The notes below the pieces were generated by a model. It did no database searches and was not told the DNA's origin. It saw only the letters and a list, made by a program, of their open reading frames with translations. A program made the position numbers and the translations under genes. Positions 47,123 to 55,456 of a stretch of 64,000 nucleotides of DNA are shown here, one piece after another (position 1 is the stretch's first letter; every line of letters begins with the position of its first letter). Origin of the DNA: Ktedonobacteria bacterium (lineage in GTDB: Bacteria > Chloroflexota > Ktedonobacteria > Ktedonobacterales > JACDGC01); contig DAIDGU010000055.1 in the NCBI GenBank assembly GCA_027459785.1, forward strand, positions 1 through 64,000. The letters are read 5' to 3'.

Positions 47123-47758
47123 CTAGCCGCCGTGGAGGATGCGCCCGTCGATGAGCGCGGCGAAGCGTTCGGCATCCGCGATGGAGACGTTGGGGCCGAC
47201 GAAGTTGGTGGTGATGGCGATAGCGACATTGCCATCAGTGAAAGCGAGCGTGGTGGTAGTGGCGACAGTATCGCCGGCGTGATAGCTCTGCACGTAGACC
47301 TGATGGTGCTGGCCGGGCGCGGCGACGGCCAGTTCCGTGCCGGGCGCGGGCAGCGCGGCCAGGCGCGCGGCGTGCCAGCCAGCGGCGTCCGCGGCGCTGG
47401 GAAACAGATCGACCTCGATGACGGCGCGCACCGTCGCGTTATACACACCCGGCTCCGGCGACGTGAAGGTGAAGACGCGATACGTCCCCCCCTCGCGCCC
47501 CCACTGCCCTAGCGACGCGGCCAGCGCCGGCTGGCCCAGGATTTGCGCGAGTTGCGCGTTCGTGGGTGCCTGGTCCACGGCCAGCAAGTCGTCCTGTGGC
47601 ACGTCACCTAGCTGAATCGTCAGCGCCGCCACCTGGGTCGGCGCGATCTGCACGCGCGCGCTCGTCGCCTGCCCTGGCAGGTGCGCGCAGCCGGCGAGCA
47701 GCGCCACCACCGGCAGGATACCCCACCAGGAGCGCGTCAAAGTTCTGCATCCTTGCAT
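47123..47758 (-). CDS. Lipoprotein of unknown function
   Basis: A 211-residue lipoprotein precursor with a lipobox in VVALLAGCAHLPG (Cys about residue 24). ATG 47758 follows GAGGAAG. The mature part has alternating beta-type segments (GTYRVFTFTSPEPGVYNATV; GQHHQVYVQSYHAGDTVATT; NVAIAITTNFVG). I do not recognise the family. It converges with the GH3 gene, the stops being 11 bp apart. Confidence 0.8.
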   Translation of the reverse strand: MQGCRTLTRSWWGILPVVALLAGCAHLPGQATSARVQIAPTQVAALTIQLGDVPQDDLLAVDQAPTNAQLAQILGQPALAASLGQWGREGGTYRVFTFTSPEPGVYNATVRAVIEVDLFPSAADAAGWHAARLAALPAPGTELAVAAPGQHHQVYVQSYHAGDTVATTTTLAFTDGNVAIAITTNFVGPNVSIADAERFAALIDGRILHGG

Positions 47759-47769
47759 ACAATCTTCCT

Positions 47770-48075
47770 CTACTTCCTATACCCATTTCGGATAAAGACG
47801 GAGGCCATCGAGGCCGGACAGACAGGAATGTCTATCCTCCGGGGGAACGTAATGACAGACAGGAATGTCTATCCTCCGGGGAACGTGACAGACAGGAATG
47901 TCTGTCCTCCGGGGGAACGTGACAGACAGGAATGTCTGTCCTCCGGTACCATATTGATTATCCGCAAAAGGTATTACTCCAGTCCACGCAGGTGGACTTC
48001 GTGGCGGCACGCCCTTAGGCGCGGTTTCAACCGCCCGCCGTCCCCCCTCGCCCGCCGTCCCCCCTCGCCCGCCGT
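47770..48075. repeat. Repeat family A array followed by a family B half element
   Basis: Four family A copies (GGACAGACAGGAATGTCTAT, then GACAGGAATGTCTGTCCTCC types, 47815-47945) with the extended left flank TACCCATTTCGGATAAAGAC. Then GTCCACGCAGGTGGAC, GGCGCGGTTTCAACCGCCCG and three 17-bp CGCCCGCCGTCCCCCCT-type units to about 48070. No gene in 47759-48087. Confidence 0.8.
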
Positions 48076-48087
48076 CCCCGGCAACCA

Positions 48088-48795
48088 TCAGTCGTGGCTC
48101 ATACCGTTGAACCGCGCGTAGAGCGTCGAAGCGTGGCCGTTCGCCGAGGCTGGCGGCGCTTCTAATTCCGGCGAAATGCTGACGCGGCAGTGAAAGGCGC
48201 GCTCGAAAAGATCGCGCTTCTCGTGGGCGCGCTGCATCACCTCGCGCAGCGTGGCATGGTCGCCGATGTGGTGGCTGGCACGGATCAGCACGTGGGCCGG
48301 CTTGCCAGCAGCCGACAGCACATGCCCGAACAGATGCGTCACGCCGCCGTCGTGCGCGTAATCGAAGGCGTCGGCCAGGCGCAGGATGCCGCCGAGTTCC
48401 GCCACGCGCTGGCGGGCGGCACGGGTTAGCGTTCGATAGACGGCATGGCTTTTCTGGGGTAGCGCCTTGCGATGATAGCGCGCGATGCAGGCGACCTCGT
48501 CGTGTTCGTCTTCGTTCAGGCCGGGCAAGGTGGCCGCGCGAATCAACCGTAGACTGGCCTTGTGGTGGCCGCGATATGCCACCAGGATGCCGGCGTCGTG
48601 CAGCAGCGCGGCGCGTTCCAGCAGATCGAGTTCGCGCGGGCCAAAGCCATGCATCGGCCAGGTGACGTAAAACAATTCCTGGGCCAACTGCGCGACATGC
48701 CGCGCGTGGGGCAGATCGTCCACCGGAATGCCGCCCATATAATACGCTAATTGCTGCTCTTCCAGAAGGTGGCGATCACTACTATCACTTTTCAT
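48088..48795 (-). CDS. HD-domain protein (Ppx C-terminal domain-like)
   Basis: A 235-residue protein. HD-superfamily signatures: LPHARHVAQLAQELF, RAALLHDAGILVAYRGHHKAS and DEVACIARYHRKALP, close to the C-terminal HD domain of long Ppx/GppA phosphatases. The ATG at 48795 follows GGAGGA and overlaps the CHAD gene by 11 bp. It is the third gene of an operon whose first gene is a Ppx-CHAD fusion lacking this domain, so it may act with it in polyphosphate or (p)ppGpp turnover. Confidence 0.88.
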   Translation of the reverse strand: MKSDSSDRHLLEEQQLAYYMGGIPVDDLPHARHVAQLAQELFYVTWPMHGFGPRELDLLERAALLHDAGILVAYRGHHKASLRLIRAATLPGLNEDEHDEVACIARYHRKALPQKSHAVYRTLTRAARQRVAELGGILRLADAFDYAHDGGVTHLFGHVLSAAGKPAHVLIRASHHIGDHATLREVMQRAHEKRDLFERAFHCRVSISPELEAPPASANGHASTLYARFNGMSHD

Positions 48796-49366
48796 AGGAC
48801 AAATCCTCCGCCGTTGGCGGTGTGGGATCGGCGGCCCCGTCGCGGGGCAGCGCCGTGAGGGTATGGAGCGCGTGGCGCAGCGGCGCGAAGGCGTCGCGCG
48901 CGGCGATGTCTTGCCACAGCGCCAGGCTGCGGCGCTGCTGGGCGTCGCGCTCGGCGGCAATCGCGCCCAGCAGCGTATCCAGGCTATGGCGGCGGCGCGC
49001 TTTACGCGCGCGGTCGGCCTCGTTGCGCCGATTACCTGGCTCCGGCTTGCCCTGGATCATGGCATCTTCTATCGAAACGAACAAGGCATCCAGATCGTGC
49101 AAGGTGCCTAGCGCGGCTTGCAGCGCCTTCAAATCGTCCAGGCAGGGCGCGATCTCCGCTGGCAAAATGGCCGCGAAGGCATCCAGTGCATAGCGGAGGC
49201 GCTTGGCGGCGATGCGCATCTGGTGATGCTCATGGGCGCGGTCCGGCTGAGGCAGGAACACGGCCCAGACGTAGACCGCCGCCAGGTGGCTGGCCAGCGC
49301 CTCGTGCGCCGCCAGCGCGAAGGGCATGTCGGGGCGCAGCGCCCGCGACGGAATGATCTCAGGCAT
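48785..49366 (-). CDS. Stand-alone CHAD-domain protein
   Basis: A 193-residue helical CHAD protein: HHQMRIAAKRLRYALDAFA, LGTLHDLDALFVSIED and many conserved His/Arg/Lys residues that in known CHAD domains bind polyphosphate. The ATG at 49366 follows GGAGG and overlaps the upstream gene's end by 8 bp; the long N-terminal open frame above it is a shadow of that gene. Middle gene of the three-gene operon. Confidence 0.88.
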   Translation of the reverse strand: MPEIIPSRALRPDMPFALAAHEALASHLAAVYVWAVFLPQPDRAHEHHQMRIAAKRLRYALDAFAAILPAEIAPCLDDLKALQAALGTLHDLDALFVSIEDAMIQGKPEPGNRRNEADRARKARRRHSLDTLLGAIAAERDAQQRRSLALWQDIAARDAFAPLRHALHTLTALPRDGAADPTPPTAEDLSYEK

Positions 49367-50915
49367 GCTGTGCCTCCTCGGCGGTGGGCGGCGTTTCGCT
49401 AGGGCGGCTGAGCCGTGCCGCGTCCAGATGGACGCGCTGAGCATCCGCCAGGCGGAGCTGTGCGACGAGTGCGTGGAACTGGTCGATACGTTCGCCGCGC
49501 AGCGCACGGCGCAGGGTGCGCCGCGCCGAGGCGCGTTCGGCTTGCCGCAGTTTAATGAGGTAGCGCAAGCCAGGAGCCAGTTCCGGGTCGGCCTCGCGCA
49601 GACGCGTCGCCAGACCCTCCAGCGCCACGTCCGCATCGCGCACCGCCCCCAGCGCCTCCGCCAGCTTGCGCGCGGCACGGCCCAACCGCCGCGCGGCAGG
49701 TGCCGGAAAGCACGGCTGGAAGATCTCCAGCAGGGTACGCAGCTTGCGCGCGGCGACGCGCATGTCATGCACCGCCTCCCCATCACCGGCCAGGGCGTCC
49801 TTGCGCAGATGCAGCATCGCCTGGGCCTGCTCATGGATCAGGTGCCAGGCCACATCGGCGGTGGGCTGCATGGCGAGATGCGCGGCAGGAGGATGGTCGT
49901 GGTGATGATGGCGACGGTGGCCGTCGCCGCCGTCATCGGTCGGCTCCGCCGCCTGGGCGTCGGCGAAGGTGCCATGATCGATGCCACGCCGCGCGCCGGC
50001 CAGCCAGTCATCGCCATACTCCGCCGCCGCCAGCACGATGCCTTCGCGGATGCCCGCCGGACTGACGAGGATGCCGGGCAACTGCAAGCGATCCACCAGC
50101 GCCGCCAGGACGATGGTCCCCGCCGGCAGCAGGCGGGCGCGTTCCAGGCGCAGCCGATACTGCGCCGCCACCAGTTCGGCGGGCTGCGCCAACATCACTG
50201 CCAGCGCGGCATCCAGGTCGCCGCGCCGCAAGACGCGGTCGCCCGCCGCACGGCCCTGGATCTGCTGCACCAGGCGCATCAGCGCATTGACCGTGCCGCC
50301 GCTCACCAGCAGTTCTTCCACTCGGCTGAGCTGGGCAATGGCCGCCAACGTCTCCGTCAGATAGGCGCGCAGTAGCGCGACCGCCTCCGGTAGCGGCGGA
50401 TCGCCCAGGGCGAAGCGTTCGTGCATGAAGGCTGAGCCGAGCGGCAACGACGTGCGCCAGGTGCCGTAGCTCAGTTCCGCGATGATCACTTCCAGGCTAC
50501 CCCCGCCGAGATCCGCCACGGCCACGCTGGAAGGCAGGTGTCGCCCGTGAGTGACGCCGTGAAAGGTCAACGTCGCTTCGTCCAGACCGGAAAGCACCAG
50601 GGGTTCGATGCCGCACATCACGCGCACCGTGCTGATGAGTTCACTGGTGTTGCGCGCCTGGCGGGCGACCTCCGTGGTGACGATGATGATGCGCTCCGCG
50701 CCGAAGCCGTGCGCCACCCCCGCCAGGTGGTTGATGGCGTCCACCGTCGCGCGAATCCGTGTCTCCGTGATGTAGCCCATGCTCCACACGCCGTCCGCCA
50801 GGCGCACGAAGATCGATTCGTCGGCGAGCACGGTCAGGTGCGCGCCATCGGTCGCCGCGACGATCAGGTGGACGGTGTTGCTGCCAATATCGATGGCCGC
50901 CAGGCATTGGTACAT
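49359..50915 (-). CDS. Ppx/GppA phosphatase fused to a CHAD domain
   Basis: A 518-residue protein. Residues 1-310 are an exopolyphosphatase/guanosine pentaphosphatase ASKHA domain: AAIDIGSNTVHLIVA (7-20), VADLGGGSLEV, LLVSGGTVNAL. A His/Asp linker (DGHRRHHHHDHPP, near 340) leads to a CHAD domain, about 350-510 (HDMRVAARKLRTLLEIF, AVRDADVALEG). The start follows GAAGGACG. CHAD domains bind polyphosphate, so the fusion should hold its substrate close to the phosphatase. First gene of the overlapping operon with the CHAD and HD proteins. Confidence 0.92.
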   Translation of the reverse strand: MYQCLAAIDIGSNTVHLIVAATDGAHLTVLADESIFVRLADGVWSMGYITETRIRATVDAINHLAGVAHGFGAERIIIVTTEVARQARNTSELISTVRVMCGIEPLVLSGLDEATLTFHGVTHGRHLPSSVAVADLGGGSLEVIIAELSYGTWRTSLPLGSAFMHERFALGDPPLPEAVALLRAYLTETLAAIAQLSRVEELLVSGGTVNALMRLVQQIQGRAAGDRVLRRGDLDAALAVMLAQPAELVAAQYRLRLERARLLPAGTIVLAALVDRLQLPGILVSPAGIREGIVLAAAEYGDDWLAGARRGIDHGTFADAQAAEPTDDGGDGHRRHHHHDHPPAAHLAMQPTADVAWHLIHEQAQAMLHLRKDALAGDGEAVHDMRVAARKLRTLLEIFQPCFPAPAARRLGRAARKLAEALGAVRDADVALEGLATRLREADPELAPGLRYLIKLRQAERASARRTLRRALRGERIDQFHALVAQLRLADAQRVHLDAARLSRPSETPPTAEEAQHA

Positions 50916-51009
50916 GGGCTACGTCCTTCGCAGGAATAGGGGGCTATAACAGTTTATCATACGCAGACGGACCGCGCTTGTCAAGGACGATCCGCCCAAA
51001 TTTCAGTAT

Positions 51010-51282
51010 GCGCCGGTAGTGGGACGGGCGGGCAACGGGGGATGGGCGGGTGACGGGGGATGGGCGGGCGGTTGAAACCGCGCCTAAGCGCCTAGCGGCG
51101 ACGAAGTCCGCCGTCGCGGACTAACTCCAGTCCACGTAGGTGGACTTCGTGGCGGAACGCCCCTAGGCGCGGTTTCAACCGCCCGCGTCTCCGCCGTGAC
51201 ATCAACCGCCCGCACCGTTCATTGCGCTATACAGGCACCAAACAGTTCATGGGGCGGACAGCAAGGCCCGCCCCACGCTGGA
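51010..51282. repeat. Repeat family B full inverted element, then family A hairpin
   Basis: A 123-bp imperfect palindrome (51064-51186) with ends GCGGGCGGTTGAAACCGC and GCGGTTTCAACCGCCCGC and inner hairpins GTCCGCCGTCGCGGAC and GTCCACGTAGGTGGAC. It is preceded by two ACGGGGGATGGGCGGG units. TGGGGCGGACAGCAAGGCCC (51250 on) is a diverged family A hairpin. No gene in 50916-51295. Confidence 0.85.
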
Positions 51283-51295
51283 TGTGGTGGGGTCG

Positions 51296-53416
51296 CTACT
51301 CGTCGGAGGTGCGCACGTGTTGCAGTTCGCCCACCTTCTCGGCGTGGCCGTTTTGCTGCGCCTGGGCGGGGCGCGGCGTCGGCTCCGTCGGGATGTGATC
51401 GGTGAACCAATCCGCGATGGCGTTCAGGCGTTCCACGCGCAGGCGTGGATGCCCGCTGCGCGACAGCTCGTGGTTCGATCCCTCGAAGCGCAGGAACTCG
51501 ACCTCGCGCCGCAGCCACTTGAGCGCCATGAACAACTGTTCCGCCTGCTCGACGGGGCAGCGCCAGTCTTCATCGCTATGGATGATCAGCAGCGGCGTCG
51601 TGATCTGATCGACGTAGGTGATCGGCGAGTGCCAGGCATAGCGTTCGGGATTCTCCCACGGCGCACCCTCCCAGTTCTCCTTCGCCATCCAGGGACCGAT
51701 GTCGCTGGTGCCGAACTTTGAGGCTAGGTTGCTGATGCTGCGCTGCGTCACGGCGGCCTTGAAGCGGTCAGTGTGGCCGACGATCCAGTTCGTCATGATG
51801 CCGCCATAGCTGCCGCCCGTCACCGCCAGCCGGTTCGGATCGATGAAACCCATGCCGAGGACGGCATCCACACCCGCCATCAGGTCTTCGTAGTCTTCCT
51901 GGCCCCAGCGCCCGCTGACAGCTTTGCTGAAGTCGCGGCCATAGCTGGTGCTGCCGCGCGGGTTGGTATACGCCACCACGAAGCCTTTGCCCGCGAGGAT
52001 CTGGAACTCCTGGTTGAAGCTGTAGCCATAGCTGGTGTTCGGGCCGCCGTGGATCTCCAGGATCATCGGATATTGCTTGCTGGGATCGAAGTTCGGCGGC
52101 TTGATGAGCCAGCCCTCGATGTCCCAATCGTTCGCGCCCTTGAACTGGAACGTTTCTGGCGTGCCGATGTAGACCTCGCTCAGCAGATCTTTGTTCACGT
52201 CGGTCAGGCGCGTCGTCTGGCCCCCATCGCGCCGGAAGACGAAGATATCGCCGGGCTGATGCACGTCGGCCAGCGCCAGCGCCAGGGTGGTCTGCGCGTC
52301 GTCGAACGAAAAGCCCAGCACATGGTGGTCGCCGGTGGTGACAGGAGTGAGCGCGCCATCCGCGACGCTCAGTTCATAGATATTGCCCGCGCCGCGCGCG
52401 TTCGCCAGCACGAAGAGCGCCTGGCCGTCGTTGCGCCACACCGGCGTCACGTCTGGATGGTCGGTGCGCATGTCGCTGCCGATGGCATCGCTGAAGGTCT
52501 CGTAATGGGCTTCCGTCAGGCAACGTGGTTGCTCGCCGGGCCGCATGACGTACACGTCGCTGTGGCCGCCGCCATGCCACATCGGCCCGCCCAAAAAGGC
52601 GATCTGCTGGCTGTCGGGCGACCACGCGGGATGCGCGGCTTCCAGTTCATCGCTCGCCAAGATCGCGTGCTGGTTCGAGCCGTCGGCATTCATCGCCCAG
52701 ATCTCGCCGCGCGGCACGTACCAGCGGTCCTCATGGCGATCGGACTCGAAGGCGATCTGTTTGCCGTCCGGCGACCAGGTCGCGCTGCCGTTATCCCAAT
52801 CGCCGTCGGTGAGTTGGGTCACTTCGCCGCCTGCCGCCGGCACCACGAAGAGATGCGTGCGCTGCTCATAGATGTAGCCGGCGTTGTTGAAGCGATACAT
52901 GATGCGCGTGATGCGGTGCGAGCGCGGCTCACGCTTGCCGTTGTGTTCCGGAATCTCCGGTGGATCGCCGGTGCGCGCCGTGAAGAGCAGCTTGCTGCCA
53001 TCCGGCGCCCAGGTGGGATCGCCCGCGCCATACTTGGCAAACGTCACCTGCCGCGCCTCGCCGCCGTGCGCGGGGATGACCCACACCTGCGGCTTGCCCT
53101 TACCCAGCCGCTTGTCGCGCTTGCCAGCGTCCTCGCCCTCTGGCGGCGCGGGCAGCGGCCCCTGGCGCGCGGAAACGAAGGCCAGTTGGCTGCCGTCGGG
53201 TGACCAGCGGGGGGTGGTGCCGTCGCTGGTGAACTGCGTCGCCGCGCCCAGACCGCCGCCCGTGGGCGTGAGCCAGATGGCGTTGCGATACTCATTGGTC
53301 TCGCGGTCGATGGTCTTCAGGACGAACGCGATGCGCTGGCCGTCGGGCGACACCTGGGGGTCGCCGACCCATTGCCAACGATAGAGATCCTCGGCGGTGA
53401 TAGGACGTTGTGCCAT
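51296..53416 (-). CDS. S9-family prolyl oligopeptidase-like serine peptidase
   Basis: A 706-residue cytoplasmic peptidase. Residues about 15-430 form a beta-propeller of TolB/PD40-type blades (DPQVSPDGQRIAFVLK, TPRWSPDGSQLAFVSA, ATWSPDGKQIAFES). The C-terminal alpha/beta hydrolase has the nucleophile Ser536 in VTGGSYGGIMTNW, Asp in LIIHSDEDWRCPVEQ and His in EGSNHELSRSG. This is the acylaminoacyl-peptidase/DPP-type layout. The ATG at 53416 follows AGAGGAAA. Confidence 0.93.
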   Translation of the reverse strand: MAQRPITAEDLYRWQWVGDPQVSPDGQRIAFVLKTIDRETNEYRNAIWLTPTGGGLGAATQFTSDGTTPRWSPDGSQLAFVSARQGPLPAPPEGEDAGKRDKRLGKGKPQVWVIPAHGGEARQVTFAKYGAGDPTWAPDGSKLLFTARTGDPPEIPEHNGKREPRSHRITRIMYRFNNAGYIYEQRTHLFVVPAAGGEVTQLTDGDWDNGSATWSPDGKQIAFESDRHEDRWYVPRGEIWAMNADGSNQHAILASDELEAAHPAWSPDSQQIAFLGGPMWHGGGHSDVYVMRPGEQPRCLTEAHYETFSDAIGSDMRTDHPDVTPVWRNDGQALFVLANARGAGNIYELSVADGALTPVTTGDHHVLGFSFDDAQTTLALALADVHQPGDIFVFRRDGGQTTRLTDVNKDLLSEVYIGTPETFQFKGANDWDIEGWLIKPPNFDPSKQYPMILEIHGGPNTSYGYSFNQEFQILAGKGFVVAYTNPRGSTSYGRDFSKAVSGRWGQEDYEDLMAGVDAVLGMGFIDPNRLAVTGGSYGGIMTNWIVGHTDRFKAAVTQRSISNLASKFGTSDIGPWMAKENWEGAPWENPERYAWHSPITYVDQITTPLLIIHSDEDWRCPVEQAEQLFMALKWLRREVEFLRFEGSNHELSRSGHPRLRVERLNAIADWFTDHIPTEPTPRPAQAQQNGHAEKVGELQHVRTSDE

Positions 53417-53514
53417 GATGGGTTTCCTCTTCCTCTGTGAAAGCGCATGATTGGGCGTCGTGCAGGTGGGCGGCGGGCGCGATAAGTCGTACCCGTACAA
53501 AGCCGCGCCAAGGA

Positions 53515-53575
53515 CGGCGGGCGGTTGAAACCGCGCCTAAGGGCCGTGGGCCACGAAGTCCGCCGTCGCGGACTG
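53515..53575. repeat. Repeat family B half element
   Basis: GGCGGGCGGTTGAAACCGCG, CCTAAGGGCCGTGGGCCACG and the hairpin GTCCGCCGTCGCGGAC, between the S9 peptidase and PIG-L genes. Confidence 0.75.
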
Positions 53576-53631
53576 AGATCGCTCTCCCCCTCTCCATTGC
53601 CGATGGGGAGGGGGCCGGGGGGTGGGGCCGG

Positions 53632-54420
53632 CTACCAGCGCCAGAAGCGTTCGATCTTGATGCCGGGAAAGTGCGTGCGGATGGAGCCGGTGTAGCTTTC
53701 CACCATCTGGCGCATCTTTTCCTCGGAGCCAAAGAGCTGCGGCACCTGGCTGCGATAGAGCGCCATCGCCGTCAAGCGGTCAGGCAGTTGGGTGGAGACT
53801 TCGGTGAGTTCCTGTTCCATCTTCAGGCCCAGTTCGCTCTGGCGGTCTTGCAGCGCGCCGGGGGAAGCGACATAGGGGAAATCTTCGTAGAACTTGATGT
53901 TGACCCCTTGTTGATTCAGCCGGTCGGCGGCGGAACAGACCAATTGGTGATCGACATGGTGGCCAACGCCCAGCGGCGCATACAGCACGGCCAGCGGCGA
54001 ACGGCTGCGAATCTCCAGCAGGATCGCCGCCAGTTGCTCTTCGATGTTGAGGTCGGCGGGGCGCACGGTGCCGAAAAGTGCCTCGCGGCTGTCATAGCCG
54101 CGATAGAGCGCGTCGGGGAAGTCGAGCCACAAGGCGTCGGCTCCCACCGTCTCGCAGGCGGCAGCGTCTTCTTCCTTGCGGCGCGTGACGGCCTCTTGCG
54201 CCGACGCGCCGAAACCCGTTTCGCGCTGCACTTGCGCGGCGAACGGCGTGAGCGCGCCGCTGCCCGCGCCGCCGAAGACGGTGATGACGAGCGTGTGGCT
54301 GCTGGCCAGGCGTTGCAGGCCCAGCGTGCCGCCGCACGAAAAGACAACATCGTCATAGTGCGGTGATAAATAGATCTGCCGGTGATGCCGGTCGATCTGG
54401 TCGATGGATTGCAGGATCAC
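53632..54420 (-). CDS. PIG-L family deacetylase
   Basis: A 262-residue zinc-dependent N-deacetylase of the LmbE/PIG-L family. The zinc motif is SPHYDDVVFSCGG (His21, Asp23, Asp24) with the third ligand region VGHHVDHQLV. Family members deacetylate GlcNAc-type or small-thiol sugar precursors (for example in mycothiol or bacillithiol pathways); the substrate here is unknown. GTG 54420 is chosen because GGGAGGA lies nine bases upstream; the ATG at 54465 lacks a site. Confidence 0.88.
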   Translation of the reverse strand: MILQSIDQIDRHHRQIYLSPHYDDVVFSCGGTLGLQRLASSHTLVITVFGGAGSGALTPFAAQVQRETGFGASAQEAVTRRKEEDAAACETVGADALWLDFPDALYRGYDSREALFGTVRPADLNIEEQLAAILLEIRSRSPLAVLYAPLGVGHHVDHQLVCSAADRLNQQGVNIKFYEDFPYVASPGALQDRQSELGLKMEQELTEVSTQLPDRLTAMALYRSQVPQLFGSEEKMRQMVESYTGSIRTHFPGIKIERFWRW

Positions 54421-54471
54421 GGCATGGTTCCTCCCTGGGCGAAGTGGGCGTATGACGCATGTCATACTCCA

Positions 54472-55146
54472 TTATGCAACGGTTTCCAGTGCGGATGCAA
54501 AGTCAAGCGGAATCGGTGCGAGGAACGTGCGTGGCCGCGCGCCCCCCAGGGCCGGCACGCGCAGGGTGATCGCCTCGGCATGCAGCAGCAGGCGTGGGAA
54601 GGTGGGATATGCCGGCGCATAGACCGGGTCGCCGGCGATGGGATGGCCGATGGAGGCCAGGTGGGCGCGCAACTGGTGCATCCTGCCGGTGACGGGTCGC
54701 AGCCGCACCAGCGCATGCATCGCCCCGCGCTGGATGACCTCGTAGCGCGTCTCCGCCGCCTGGCCGTCTGCGCGCACGATGACGCGCCGCCGGTCGTCCG
54801 GGTCGCGCCCCAATGGCGCGACAATAGTACCCGCATCGGCGAAATCGCCACCCCACACCAGGGCCAGGTAGCGCTTGCCGACGGTGTGGTCGCTGAACTG
54901 GCGCGCGGCCACGCGCAACGTGTGCGGCGAAACGGCCAGCAGCACCACGCCGGAGGTATCTTTATCCAGCCGGTGCAGCAGCCACGGGCGCGCCAGCCCC
55001 CGCGCGGCATACCACGCCGCGACGTAGTCCACCAGCGTGCCGTCGGGATGCTTATACACCGGATGCGTCACCATCCCCGCCGGCTTTTCCACCGCCAGGA
55101 TGTGTTCATCCGCGAAGATGACGCGCAGGGGACATGTTTCACACAT
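54472..55146 (-). CDS. RluA-family pseudouridine synthase
   Basis: A 224-residue RNA pseudouridine synthase without an S4 domain. The catalytic aspartate is Asp61 in LLHRLDKDTSGVVLLA. Other family blocks are ILAVEKPAGMVTHPV, GKRYLALVWG and PVTGRMHQLRAHLASIGHPI. It would modify rRNA or tRNA; the site cannot be read. The site before ATG 55146 is weak (AAGAGAC). Confidence 0.92.
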   Translation of the reverse strand: MCETCPLRVIFADEHILAVEKPAGMVTHPVYKHPDGTLVDYVAAWYAARGLARPWLLHRLDKDTSGVVLLAVSPHTLRVAARQFSDHTVGKRYLALVWGGDFADAGTIVAPLGRDPDDRRRVIVRADGQAAETRYEVIQRGAMHALVRLRPVTGRMHQLRAHLASIGHPIAGDPVYAPAYPTFPRLLLHAEAITLRVPALGGARPRTFLAPIPLDFASALETVA

Positions 55147-55274
55147 CGGTGGTCTCTTGGTGAGCCTGCCGTGCAGCCATCGGCCTACCTCCTAACTTGC
55201 AGAACAGCCTTCACCGCAGAATACCATATCGTAGCAGAGAAACGCGGTGACACACCATTTTCAAAGCCCACTTA

Positions 55275-55340
55275 CTGGTGGGAGCGTGACCCACCAGCAG
55301 GATCGCCCGGTCAAACAAAAATCCTGTCTTGTTGACAGGA
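55275..55340. promoter_or_regulatory. Two perfect hairpins upstream of the glycosyltransferase gene
   Basis: CTGGTGGG/CCCACCAG (55275-55297, 7-nt loop) and TCCTGTC/GACAGGA (55322-55340, 5-nt loop, followed by AAAAG). They lie in the 55147-55456 gap between divergent genes. They may be terminators or leader structures; nothing else recognised. Confidence 0.5.
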
Positions 55341-55456
55341 AAAGAAGCGATACTGTACTATTCAAGCTGCATCTGCCACAGGCGTGTGCGCGTGCGTATT
55401 AGACAATTTTTCAGTTAACAGTGCGCCATAGCAACACAGGAAAGGGACACATACTT

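Noticed and set aside
48785-49834. 349-residue version of the stand-alone CHAD protein
   Set aside because: The N-terminal 156 codons are a shadow of the Ppx-CHAD gene; ATG 49366 with GGAGG is the supported start.
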